Origin: Pseudomonas sp. MYb327
Lineage (GTDB): Bacteria > Pseudomonadota > Gammaproteobacteria > Pseudomonadales > Pseudomonadaceae
Length of the DNA stretch: 64,000 bases
Direction: 5' to 3'
NCBI RefSeq assembly: GCF_040438925.1
Contig: NZ_CP159258.1
Location: forward strand, 3,362,001 to 3,426,000
Part shown: piece by piece, positions 1 through 7,933 of the stretch
How positions within the stretch are numbered: the first letter of the stretch is position 1
How the letters are laid out: each line of letters starts with the position of its first letter
The notes under the pieces: model-generated
What the model was told of the DNA's origin: nothing
The model's database searches: none
What the model saw: only the letters and a program-made list of their open reading frames with translations
Position numbers and translations under genes: made by a program

Positions 1-376
1 CCATGGCCTCGAAACCTTCGCAATAGGCGACATTGAAGCGCAGCGATTTTGTGTCGAGGAAACGCTGGTAATCCTCCTTGTAAGGTTTCTCCAGGGCCTG
101 CATGCCTTCATAACCAGACTTGTACAGCATCTTGTTGAAAGCCACGTGCTGCTTGCAGTGCTGCACTTCCTGCTTGTTGAAAATCTCGATGCTTTCGCGC
201 AGTTTTGGATGGCTTTCGCCCAGGGCATCCTTGACGCGCATCATGACTTTGACCAGAAACGGCTCGATATGCGCAGGTACCGTGGAAAACGCATTGTAGC
301 TCTGGGCAAATTCATGGACCGGTGCCCAATGGGGTCGAATACTGGAAAAATCGAAGTTGGGTAGACGGACTTTCAT
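1..376 (-). CDS. Predicted metal-dependent hydrolase (PF10118-like), 5' part only
   Basis: The minus strand is open from an ATG at 376 to the left edge, giving 125 codons that begin MKVRLPNFDF. The stretch EIFNKQEVQHCKQHVAFNK, rich in His and acidic residues, together with the N-terminal part resembles the 'predicted metal-dependent hydrolase' family PF10118, whose reaction is not established. The C-terminal half lies outside the window. An operator-like palindrome at 447-465 sits about 70 bp upstream, so this gene probably belongs to the island's regulon. The family call is from memory of the motif; that the frame is coding is more certain than its function. Confidence 0.7.
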   Translation of the reverse strand, partial: MKVRLPNFDFSSIRPHWAPVHEFAQSYNAFSTVPAHIEPFLVKVMMRVKDALGESHPKLRESIEIFNKQEVQHCKQHVAFNKMLYKSGYEGMQALEKPYKEDYQRFLDTKSLRFNVAYCEGFEAM

Positions 377-446
377 CGCCACGGTTCCTCTTATTGTTAT
401 TGATCGTGCTCAAGTCGGGCCGCAGGAGCCCAACTGCAAGAATAAT

Positions 447-465
447 AAATGACTGTTTGTCAGTT
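447..465. promoter_or_regulatory. Island operator copy 1
   Basis: AAATGACTGTTTGTCAGTT matches 14 of 19 positions of the palindrome AACTGACATAATGTCAGTT. It lies between the minus-strand hydrolase start (376) and the end of the epoxide hydrolase gene (512), so it can only serve the 376-1 gene. Confidence 0.65.
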
Positions 466-511
466 GTATTCCGATCCAGGCTCCGCGTCAATCGTCACGG
501 AACCCCTCGGA

Positions 512-1660
512 CTAACGGCGGGTCACCACGGATGCGCCCCAGCGGCGGATGTCATTAACGAAAAGCTCTGGCACCTCCATCGCCGCAAAATGTCCGCCTT
601 CAGGCAATGACGTCATGTCAGCCAGGTTGTAGACCAACTCGATCCGGCTGCGTGGAGCCACAGGCGTAAGCGCATCACCCGAGTACTCGGCGAACGTCGT
701 CGGGGTTTCACAACGAACACCGGCAGGCAGTAGCGTAAAACCATCCTTGACCACGCCGGGGTAATACCAGAGCGCACTGGTGAAGCTGCCGGTCATCACA
801 TACAGCACGATGTTGCTCAGCAGAGTGTCCAGGTCGAAGACCTGTTCGAAGCTGCGCTGGCGCAAATCCGCCCAGTCATGAAAGCGCTCCAGTATCCATG
901 CTGCCTGGCCCATTGGGTTATCCGCTGCAGCCCAGGCAATCGACTGTGGCTTGCTCATCTGTACCGCTGCATAACCGCTGTAGGCCCGCTGGGCGGCTTC
1001 GGCCTGGCGCTGCCAATTGAGCTCAGCGTCGTCTCGCGGTGGTGTCAGCGAGCGAAAGCCCAGCATGTTCAAATGAATCGCTTCGACATGCTCGCCATGG
1101 TCCAGGCCAAGCCAGGACGTGACGATGGAGCCCCAATCGCCGCCCTGAGCCCAATAGCGCGGGTAGCCAAGTACCTCAGTCATCAACTTGTTCCACAGGA
1201 TCGCCGTCTGACGCTGGCTGAAGACCCCTGGTGGTTTGCCGCTGAAACCGAAGCCCGGCAAGCTTGGGATGATGAGATCGAAGGCCTGATCGGCACTGCC
1301 ACCATGGCGTGACGGAAAGGCCAGCGGTTCGATGACGTCCCAAAATTCCAGATGCGAGCCCGGCCAGCCATGGGTCAACAGCAATGGCCGACGACCTTCG
1401 GCTTCGCCTTTGACATGGACGAAATGCACCTCCAGGCCGTCGATCTCGGCGATGAATTGCGGGTAACGATTAAGCCGGTCCTGGCAGGCCTGCCAATCGA
1501 ACGACTCAAGCCAGTGGCGTTGCAGTCGATGCAAAAATTCACTGTCACAGCCCAGTGTCCAACCAGTACCGGCTGGAGCCGGGGGTAACCGACAGTCCTC
1601 GACCTTGCGCATCACCCGCGCGATGTCGGCATCGGTCCATTGCACTTCGAAGGCGTTCAT
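512..1660 (-). CDS. Epoxide hydrolase (EHN-type alpha/beta hydrolase)
   Basis: Hydrolyses an epoxide to a diol through a covalent ester on an Asp nucleophile. The 382-aa product has the EHN N-terminal region (about residues 1-85), the oxyanion-hole motif HGWPGS (97-102), the nucleophile elbow GGDWGS with Asp175, and the catalytic His at about 357 in GGHFAAME. The reading frame is open upstream, but ATG 1660 is chosen because GGAGCT lies just before it at the end of the upstream gene. Only one base separates it from the enoyl-CoA hydratase stop, so it is the third gene of the 3652-512 operon. It may open an epoxide made by an oxygenase outside the window. Confidence 0.85.
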   Translation of the reverse strand: MNAFEVQWTDADIARVMRKVEDCRLPPAPAGTGWTLGCDSEFLHRLQRHWLESFDWQACQDRLNRYPQFIAEIDGLEVHFVHVKGEAEGRRPLLLTHGWPGSHLEFWDVIEPLAFPSRHGGSADQAFDLIIPSLPGFGFSGKPPGVFSQRQTAILWNKLMTEVLGYPRYWAQGGDWGSIVTSWLGLDHGEHVEAIHLNMLGFRSLTPPRDDAELNWQRQAEAAQRAYSGYAAVQMSKPQSIAWAAADNPMGQAAWILERFHDWADLRQRSFEQVFDLDTLLSNIVLYVMTGSFTSALWYYPGVVKDGFTLLPAGVRCETPTTFAEYSGDALTPVAPRSRIELVYNLADMTSLPEGGHFAAMEVPELFVNDIRRWGASVVTRR

Positions 1661-1661
1661 A

Positions 1662-2480
1662 TCAGCTCCAGGTCCAGTTCGGATCGCGCTTTTCCATTTG
1701 GGCACGCCGCGCTTCAGTCGAATCGTTGTAGCGCGTCACGCGGCCGGTGTAATCCTGTTCGATACGATAACCTTCCTTGAGCCCCAGGTCCTCGACCCGT
1801 GTCAGCGATTCCTTGGCCAGGCGCAGGCCGATTGGACTGTTGCGGGCGATACTGGTGGCCAGACCGAGGGCTGCGTCCATCAATTTCTCCGGTGCAACGA
1901 CCTCCTCGACAGCACCCAATCGATAGAACTCTTGCGCCGGAACCGCCTCGCCCGTGAAAAACATCTTGCGCGTCTTGAAAGGCCCGACCAGCCGCTGCAA
2001 GTGGCGAGCACCACCCAGCACACCGACCTTGATTTCCGGAACGGAGAAGGTGGCGTTCTCGGATGCAATTATCAGATCGCAGCACGCCACCAGCACCAGC
2101 CCGGCACCAATAGCCTTGCCATTGACTGCCGCGATGACCGGCAGCGGACAATCGAGAATGGACCAGAAGCATTCGCGTACTACCGCACCCGGATCGAGCA
2201 GATCGATGGTGGTGTCGCCTTCGGCTGGTGTTCGGGCATGCCGGCGCGCCGAGTCATTGAGGTCGATCCCGGCACAAAACAGCCGGTCGCCGGGTGCAGT
2301 CAACACAATCACACTGGCTTCGGTGGACCGTGCCAAGGCATTGAAAGTGGCGGTTATCTCCCGGATGGCTACCGAATCGAGCGCATTGACCGGCGCACGG
2401 TCAAGGGTCACGACAGCAACTCGATCGCGAATTTCGGTGTGCACATGCTGCATTGGCGTGCCTGTGACAGTCGTGCTCAT
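1662..2480 (-). CDS. Enoyl-CoA hydratase/isomerase (crotonase family)
   Basis: Crotonase-fold enzyme of 272 aa acting on acyl-CoA thioesters, probably hydrating or isomerising an enoyl-CoA. Visible motifs are DRAPVNALDS near the N-terminus, FCAGIDLND forming the first oxyanion strand, GKAIGAGLVLVACCDL forming the second, and SENATFSVPEIKVGVLGG. ATG 2480 is preferred over the in-frame upstream ATG at 2504 because GGAG lies about ten bases before it. It sits between the thiolase-fold gene and the epoxide hydrolase in one minus-strand operon. Hydratase, isomerase and hydrolase members of this family cannot be separated from the motifs alone. Confidence 0.85.
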   Translation of the reverse strand: MSTTVTGTPMQHVHTEIRDRVAVVTLDRAPVNALDSVAIREITATFNALARSTEASVIVLTAPGDRLFCAGIDLNDSARRHARTPAEGDTTIDLLDPGAVVRECFWSILDCPLPVIAAVNGKAIGAGLVLVACCDLIIASENATFSVPEIKVGVLGGARHLQRLVGPFKTRKMFFTGEAVPAQEFYRLGAVEEVVAPEKLMDAALGLATSIARNSPIGLRLAKESLTRVEDLGLKEGYRIEQDYTGRVTRYNDSTEARRAQMEKRDPNWTWS

Positions 2481-2500
2481 GAAGGGCAATCTCCAGTGGA

Positions 2501-3652
2501 TCAAAGAGTTTCAGCTGTGCCGAGGATCAACGTGGCCTGGCTGGAAAGCGTGCCGCCGTTGGCGTGTGCCAGCGCTAAACGGGCATTGGCGACCTGACGC
2601 TGGCCAGACTCACCCCGTAGCTGCATGCAGGATTCGACAATGGTGAACAGCCCGTACATGCCGGGATGGCAGCACGACAAACCACCGCCATTGGTGTTGA
2701 CCGGCAATGAACCACCCGGGGCGATGTTGCCTCCCGACACGAAGTGACCGCCCTCGCCTTTCGGGCAAAACCCGAGGTCTTCGAGAAACAGCAGGGTATT
2801 GATGGTGAAGGCGTCATACAGTTGCACAACGTCGATATCCGCCGGGGTGACACCGGCCAGTGCGTAAGCACGCTGGCCAGATTCACGCGCAGCCGTCACG
2901 GTAAGGTCCTGCGACTGGTCAACACCCGAATACCAGGTCGCCGCTGCACCACCGAGCAGGTACACCGGACGCGCCTGCAGGTCACGGGCGCGGTCGGAGC
3001 GAGTCAGCACAATCGCCGCCGCACCGTCGGTGACCAGGCAGCAGTCACGCACGCTTAACGGATCGGAAACCATCCGCGCTTTCAAGCAGTCTTCGATGGT
3101 CAATTCATCCCTGACAAACGCATCCGGGTTGAGTTGGGCCCACTTGCGCGCCGCCACGGCGACCTCGGCCAAATGCTCACGGGTCGTGCCGTACTGGTGC
3201 ATGTGGCGCGCGGCAGCCAGTGCATAGGACGAAAGTGGGGTCAGCGGCTTGTATGGCTTCTCGTAAGGTGAAGGCAAGCGCATTGAAACGAGCCCGCCAG
3301 ACGCCGTGCGTTGGTTACTGCCGTAAATGATCAGTGCCGTGTCGCAATAGCCGCTTTCGAGCATCAAGGTGGCCGCGATCACATGGGAGTGAAAGGCCGA
3401 GCCCCCGGTGCGGTTGTTTTCTGTAAAGCGAGGCTGAATGCCGAGGTATTCCGCTGCGCTCAAACCTGACAATGCGTCATCTGGTGTACAGACGAACAGT
3501 GCATCGACTTCCTGCAGGCTGACGTTGGCATCCTTGAGTGCCAAGACGGCGGCCTTGGCTGCCAGGTCCAGCGATCGCATGCCCGGAGACTCGCCCATGC
3601 CGTAGGTGGCAGCGCCGACGATTGCCACCTGCCCTCGAGGAAAACGCTCCAT
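2501..3652 (-). CDS. Thiolase-fold protein without catalytic Cys, Ltp2-like aldolase candidate
   Basis: A 383-aa SCP2-thiolase-like protein. Where thiolases carry the nucleophilic Cys (NNACASG in the paralog at 36391-37578) this one reads NNRTGGSAF. Where thiolases have HDCF it reads YDAF, and the C-terminal catalytic Cys is absent (ANGGTLSSQ). Loss of the Cys residues with Tyr at YDxF is the pattern of Ltp2-type retro-aldolases that act with DUF35 partners in steroid side-chain catabolism. First gene of the 3652-512 operon, divergent from the 3815 operon across operator 3711-3729. The fold is clear; the aldolase role is inferred. Confidence 0.75.
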   Translation of the reverse strand: MERFPRGQVAIVGAATYGMGESPGMRSLDLAAKAAVLALKDANVSLQEVDALFVCTPDDALSGLSAAEYLGIQPRFTENNRTGGSAFHSHVIAATLMLESGYCDTALIIYGSNQRTASGGLVSMRLPSPYEKPYKPLTPLSSYALAAARHMHQYGTTREHLAEVAVAARKWAQLNPDAFVRDELTIEDCLKARMVSDPLSVRDCCLVTDGAAAIVLTRSDRARDLQARPVYLLGGAAATWYSGVDQSQDLTVTAARESGQRAYALAGVTPADIDVVQLYDAFTINTLLFLEDLGFCPKGEGGHFVSGGNIAPGGSLPVNTNGGGLSCCHPGMYGLFTIVESCMQLRGESGQRQVANARLALAHANGGTLSSQATLILGTAETL

Positions 3653-3710
3653 TGCTGCACTCCGTTTCGGTCCGGTCGTTACCGGCGATTGGTCTGGACT
3701 TCGAATTAAT

Positions 3711-3729
3711 AACTAACATAGTATCAGCT
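3711..3729. promoter_or_regulatory. Island operator copy 2 (divergent promoter)
   Basis: AACTAACATAGTATCAGCT, 15 of 19 matches to the island palindrome, lies between the minus-strand thiolase-fold operon (start 3652) and the plus-strand hydrolase operon (start 3815). Confidence 0.7.
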
Positions 3730-3814
3730 ATGAAGACAAATTAGCCTAAGCAAACGCACGCTGCAATAGCGTCATGGCTAATGCGTAAACAGGCCATAAA
3801 AAGGACCGGTACCC

Positions 3815-4702
3815 ATGAGCGAGATCCCAGAGCAAAAAACCGATGAATCCCAGGCGCCCCCCGCCTGGTTCGAATGGGCGCTGGAACACCCTGGTCGTTC
3901 GCACTACATCGAAGCCAACGGCAGCCGCCTGCACCTGTTGTCCTGGAACTTCGAGGCACGCGACAAGCCTGTTCTGTTGTTCGTCCACGGCTTCCGCGGA
4001 CATGCCCATTGGTGGGATTTCATCGCACCGTTCTTCGCCGAGCGGTACCGGGTCATCGCCCTGGACCTGTCGGGGATGGGCGACAGCGCCCAACGTGCCA
4101 GTTACGGCCCACATACCCTGGCCGACGATGTCATTGCCGTTGCCGAATGGCTGGACACTCCGCGCTTGATCGCCATCGGCCATAGCTATGGCGGATCCCG
4201 AGTACTGCGCGCCTGTGCCGATCGTCCGGAGCTGTTCGAGCGGCTGATCATTATTGACAGCTACGTGGTGTTTTCCGATCAGGAAGCGGTCAGAGAGCCT
4301 GCGAAAATTCGCGGTGACCGTGAATACCCGGACATTGAAAGCGCCGTTGCACGATTCCGGCTGCTACCGCAGCAGCCCGACGCAATACCCTGCCTGGTCG
4401 AACATGTGGCCAGGCATTCAGTGCGCGCGACGGCCACCGGTGTGCGCTGGAAGTTCGACGTCAATCTGCCGCCCGGTGGTGCACGCGAAGCCGACGGCGA
4501 ACAACTCCTGGCCAGGATCAAACGCCCCGTCGCGTACGTGTTCGGTGAACGCAGCGTCGTCGTTACCCCAGCCATGGCCCACCGCATCGTCAACCACCTC
4601 ACGGATGCCCGCGGCCCCATCGCCATACCCGATGGGCACCACCACTTGATGTTCGACCAGCCCATCGCATTGATCAGCACGCTGCGCGCGCTGCTTGCCT
4701 AA
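3815..4702 (+). CDS. Alpha/beta hydrolase
   Basis: Serine hydrolase of 295 aa. The oxyanion motif HGFRGH is at about 58-63, the nucleophile elbow GHSYGG at 122-127 gives Ser124, and the catalytic His is in PDGHHH near residue 277. ATG 3815 is preceded by an AAGGAC ribosome site. It is the first gene of a three-gene operon (hydrolase, MaoC hydratase, SDR). Such a hydrolase could cleave an ester, thioester or carbon-carbon bond; the sequence does not say which. No signal peptide is apparent, so it should be cytoplasmic. Confidence 0.85.
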   Translation: MSEIPEQKTDESQAPPAWFEWALEHPGRSHYIEANGSRLHLLSWNFEARDKPVLLFVHGFRGHAHWWDFIAPFFAERYRVIALDLSGMGDSAQRASYGPHTLADDVIAVAEWLDTPRLIAIGHSYGGSRVLRACADRPELFERLIIIDSYVVFSDQEAVREPAKIRGDREYPDIESAVARFRLLPQQPDAIPCLVEHVARHSVRATATGVRWKFDVNLPPGGAREADGEQLLARIKRPVAYVFGERSVVVTPAMAHRIVNHLTDARGPIAIPDGHHHLMFDQPIALISTLRALLA

Positions 4703-4735
4703 CCCCTGCTTTTTGTCCGCCCGAGGAACCGAACC

Positions 4736-5596
4736 ATGGCCATCGATTACCACAAGCTGCTTGATCTGCAGATCCCCGATACACAGCAGAGTTACACCCA
4801 CAAGGACAGCATTCTTTACGCCCTGAGCCTGGGCTACGGCAGCGATCCGCTGGACACCCACCAGTTACCCCTGGTGTACGAGGCCGAGTTGCGGGCGGTA
4901 CCGACCATGGGTGTGGTGCTCGCTCACCCCGGCTATTGGCCGCGCACCCTGGACACAGGCCTTGATTGGGTGCGCATCGTGCATGCCGAGCAAGGTCTGG
5001 TCTTGCACAAACCATTGCCCGCCGAAGCCCGGGTTATCGGCAAATCCCGGGTCGTCGACATCATCGACAAGGGTGCGGACAAGGGCGCGCTGATCACCTA
5101 CGAGCGACGGATTCTGGAGGCCGACGGTGGCGAGCCGCTTTGCACCATCAGCCAGACCATGCTGGCACGCGGCGACGGCGGTTTCGGTGGTCCGCAACGC
5201 AGTGCCCCAGCGCCCCTCACCGTGCCCGAACGCGCCCCCGAACACATCATCGATCTGGTGACTGCCGAAAACATGGCGCTGCTCTATCGCTTGAATGGCG
5301 ACTGGAACCCTTTGCACGCCGATCCGCAGGTGGCTGCCAAAGCCGGTTTTCAAAGGCCGATCTTGCACGGACTGGCGACCTGGGGTCTGGCGGGGCGCGC
5401 GATCATGCAAGCAGTGTGTGCATTCGATGGTCGACAGATTGCGTCCATCTTCGGGCGCTTCACCGCCCCGGCCTACCCTGGTGAAACCTTCCGCACGGAG
5501 ATCTGGGTCGATGGCCCGGTCATCTCTTTCCGGGTTCTCAGTGTTGAACGCGATGTAGTGGTCATCAATAACGGTCGAGCCGAACTCAGAGGCTGA
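4736..5596 (+). CDS. MaoC-type (R)-specific enoyl-CoA hydratase, double hot-dog
   Basis: Hydratase-2 family protein of 286 aa, the size of the peroxisomal multifunctional enzyme hydratase domain (two hot-dog folds). The catalytic motif is intact: GDWNPLHADP gives Asp189 and His194, followed by ILHGLATWG around 209-217. It begins MAIDYHKLLDLQIPDTQ, a start shared with paralogs at 38687 and 40436. Second gene of the 3815 operon, 33 bp after the hydrolase and followed by an SDR, so hydration and dehydrogenation of one 3-hydroxyacyl-CoA may be coupled here. Confidence 0.9.
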   Translation: MAIDYHKLLDLQIPDTQQSYTHKDSILYALSLGYGSDPLDTHQLPLVYEAELRAVPTMGVVLAHPGYWPRTLDTGLDWVRIVHAEQGLVLHKPLPAEARVIGKSRVVDIIDKGADKGALITYERRILEADGGEPLCTISQTMLARGDGGFGGPQRSAPAPLTVPERAPEHIIDLVTAENMALLYRLNGDWNPLHADPQVAAKAGFQRPILHGLATWGLAGRAIMQAVCAFDGRQIASIFGRFTAPAYPGETFRTEIWVDGPVISFRVLSVERDVVVINNGRAELRG

Positions 5597-5622
5597 GGCC
5601 AATAACAACAAAGGAGCACGTC

Positions 5623-6447
5623 ATGACACCCCAAGACATTCGTCTGGACGGCAAAGTCGCCCTGATTACCGCTGGCGCCAATGGTATCGGCGCCGGCATT
5701 GCCCTGAACCTGGCCCGCTTCGGAGCCCGCGTGGCCATCGCCGACATCGACCAGGTCAGCGGCGAACAGTTGGTGCGCACCATCGAGGCAGCAGGCGGCC
5801 AGGCGCTGTTCCTGGAAACCGACGTCAACCACACGGAGCAGATCACTGCCACCGTGGCACGGACCGCCGAGCATTTCGGCCGCCTCGATATCCTGGTCAA
5901 TAACGCCGGAGGCGTGCGCAACGGCAGTTTTCTGGAGCAAAGCGAGCGCAGCTGGCGGCGTCATATCGACTTCAATTTCATCAGCATGCTGACAGCCACC
6001 CAGGCAGCCGCGAAGGTGATGGTTGAAGCCGGTCAGGGCGGCACCATCATCAATATCGCGAGTAGCGAAGGCTTGCGCGCGGCGCCGGGCTTTGCCGTGT
6101 ATGCCGCTTGCAAAGCCGGAATGATCAGTTTCAGCCGTTCGATGGCGCTGGAGCTTTCAGGGCATGGCATTCGCGTGCATGCATTGGCGCCGGACATGAT
6201 CATGACCGATGGTTTGAGGCCGTATATGGAAGCCGGCGGCGAAGCGGGCAAAGCCGCTCGTGATCGTTATATCCCTCTTGGGCGCACCGGATCGACTGAT
6301 GAATTGGCTGGCGTTGTGGTGTTTCTGGTGTCGAACATGTCGTCCTATGTCACCGGGTTGACCGTGCCGGTGGATGGCGGTGCCATCGCTTCCAGTGGCT
6401 GGACGCGTTCGCCCACCACTGGCGAATGGAACCTCTACCACGCTTGA
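5623..6447 (+). CDS. SDR-family oxidoreductase
   Basis: Classical short-chain dehydrogenase of 274 aa: cofactor motif TAGANGIGAG near the N-terminus, NNAG, the catalytic Ser in IASSEG and the YxxxK motif YAACK. The aspartate in VAIADID after the second strand favours NAD(H). Ribosome site AAGGAG precedes ATG 5623. Last gene of the 3815 operon and followed by a strong hairpin. Likely oxidises a 3-hydroxyacyl-CoA or an alcohol of the pathway intermediate; the substrate is unknown. Confidence 0.87.
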   Translation: MTPQDIRLDGKVALITAGANGIGAGIALNLARFGARVAIADIDQVSGEQLVRTIEAAGGQALFLETDVNHTEQITATVARTAEHFGRLDILVNNAGGVRNGSFLEQSERSWRRHIDFNFISMLTATQAAAKVMVEAGQGGTIINIASSEGLRAAPGFAVYAACKAGMISFSRSMALELSGHGIRVHALAPDMIMTDGLRPYMEAGGEAGKAARDRYIPLGRTGSTDELAGVVVFLVSNMSSYVTGLTVPVDGGAIASSGWTRSPTTGEWNLYHA

Positions 6448-6453
6448 GCAGCA

Positions 6454-6491
6454 CCCGAAGGCTAGCGGCATTCAATCCGCAAGCCTTCGGG
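6454..6491. terminator. Hairpin between convergent operons
   Basis: Arms CCCGAAGGCTAGCGG and CCGCAAGCCTTCGGG pair at 14 of 15 positions around an 8-base loop. It lies between the SDR stop (6447) and the convergent thiolase-fold gene end (6498). No T-tract follows, so termination is plausible rather than certain. Confidence 0.6.
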
Positions 6492-6497
6492 CACCGG

Positions 6498-7679
6498 TTA
6501 CTCGCTGGACAGCAGCACGGCTCCGGCCAAAGGGCCGCCGCCATTGCTCGCCACCGCTAGACGCGGCTCACCCGGTACTTGCCGCGCCCCGCCTTCGCCG
6601 CGCAGCTGGACCACGGCCTCGTGCACATGACCGAGCCCATGAAGGCGTCCGGCCGACAATTGACCGCCATGAGTGGCCATCGGCAACTGACCGTCCAAGG
6701 CAATACGCTGGCCGCCCTCGACGAACGCCGCCGCTTCACCGCGCCCACAGAATCCCAGCCCCTCCAGCCAAAGAAGGCTCAGGAAACTGAAGCCGTCATA
6801 CAGCGCGGCAACCTTCACATCGGCAGGCTTGTAATCGGTACGCTGCCAAAGTCGCCGGCCTGCCTCTTCGGCGCAATAGCGCGTCAGGTCGCCCATCTGA
6901 TCCCAGGCGTCGCGACCGGTGAACGGACCGCAGATCGATTCGATGTTGACCGGTCGCGAGCGCAAGTCCGGTGCCGTATCACGGTGAGAAACGATCAGCA
7001 CCGTCGAACCATCGACCGGCACGTCGCAGTCGTACAAACACAGCGGTGTCGAAATCATCCGCGAATCCAGGTACTGCTCCATGCTCAATGGGTCGCGATA
7101 GACAGCCTTGGGGTTGAGCGCAGCATTGCGTCGGGCGTTGATGGCAACTGCCGCCAGTTGCTCTCGGGTCGCACCAAACTCATGGAAATAACGGCTGGCA
7201 ACCAGTCCCACCCAGTTGGCGGCCGAGGCAGCCTGAAACGGCACCTGGAACTCGCCGAAGCCCGACACACGGCCCTCTCCTCCTACGGAACTTGAGCGTA
7301 CGCCCGTGGCCAGCGCGCTGGACTCGGTCACTGTACGAAAACAGATGACGTGCCTGGCCTGGCCAGAGGCGACAGCCATACAGGCATTAATCAAGGCGCT
7401 CATCTGCGTGGCTTCGTTACCCGCGCTGTACCAACTCAATTCCAGGCCCAGCGATTCCTTGACCTGGCCGATGGACACCGGGGAAAACGCCGGCATATCG
7501 GCACGGTAACCAGGCCAGCTGGCAACACCGTCGATTTCCTTCCGATCCAGGCCGGCATCCTCAAGGGCCGCCAAAATGGCCTCCAGCGTCAGGTCCAGGC
7601 CACTACGTCCCAGCCTGCGACCCACTGCCGATTGCCCGATACCGGAGATGATCGCTTGGCGCTCTGGAGCCATGGTCAT
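6498..7679 (-). CDS. Second Cys-less thiolase-fold protein, Ltp2-like aldolase candidate
   Basis: Thiolase-superfamily protein of 393 aa. The nucleophile position reads SAGNEATQMSAL with no Cys, the usual HDCF is YDGF, and the final catalytic Cys is replaced (SNGGGPLAGA). The motif THGGQLSAGRLHG corresponds to the region of the second functional Tyr in Ltp2-type aldolases, but Arg occupies the likely Tyr position. It is monocistronic and divergent from the acyl-CoA ligase across operator 7799-7817. Inferred to cleave or bind an acyl-CoA beta-hydroxy intermediate; ordinary thiolysis is unlikely. Confidence 0.75.
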   Translation of the reverse strand: MTMAPERQAIISGIGQSAVGRRLGRSGLDLTLEAILAALEDAGLDRKEIDGVASWPGYRADMPAFSPVSIGQVKESLGLELSWYSAGNEATQMSALINACMAVASGQARHVICFRTVTESSALATGVRSSSVGGEGRVSGFGEFQVPFQAASAANWVGLVASRYFHEFGATREQLAAVAINARRNAALNPKAVYRDPLSMEQYLDSRMISTPLCLYDCDVPVDGSTVLIVSHRDTAPDLRSRPVNIESICGPFTGRDAWDQMGDLTRYCAEEAGRRLWQRTDYKPADVKVAALYDGFSFLSLLWLEGLGFCGRGEAAAFVEGGQRIALDGQLPMATHGGQLSAGRLHGLGHVHEAVVQLRGEGGARQVPGEPRLAVASNGGGPLAGAVLLSSE

Positions 7680-7798
7680 GAAAATTCCTCTTGTTTTTTG
7701 ATCTGGAGTCGTCGCCTGTCTTCACTTCGGACCGGCATATATGCAATTGCCAGGGTCTTGAGTATTGACCCATCTGCAACACTGCGGCAGACTCTAAA

Positions 7799-7817
7799 AA
7801 ATGTCAAACAGTCAGTT
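7799..7817. promoter_or_regulatory. Island operator copy 3 (divergent promoter)
   Basis: AAATGTCAAACAGTCAGTT, 14 of 19 matches, lies midway between the divergent starts at 7679 (minus) and 7934 (plus). Confidence 0.65.
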
Positions 7818-7933
7818 ATTTGAAATTGCGGGTGTTACGCAGCTCTGGAACTGGCGCTAAGATAGCGGGAAATCTCTGCTCTCGTCCCGAGCGTGGAGAG
7901 GCACCTACAAAAACAAAATCGAGGTGAAGATCC

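Noticed and set aside
1605-2597. Long plus-strand frame of 330 codons
   Set aside because: It lies antisense to the clear epoxide hydrolase, crotonase and thiolase-fold genes and has no family motif.
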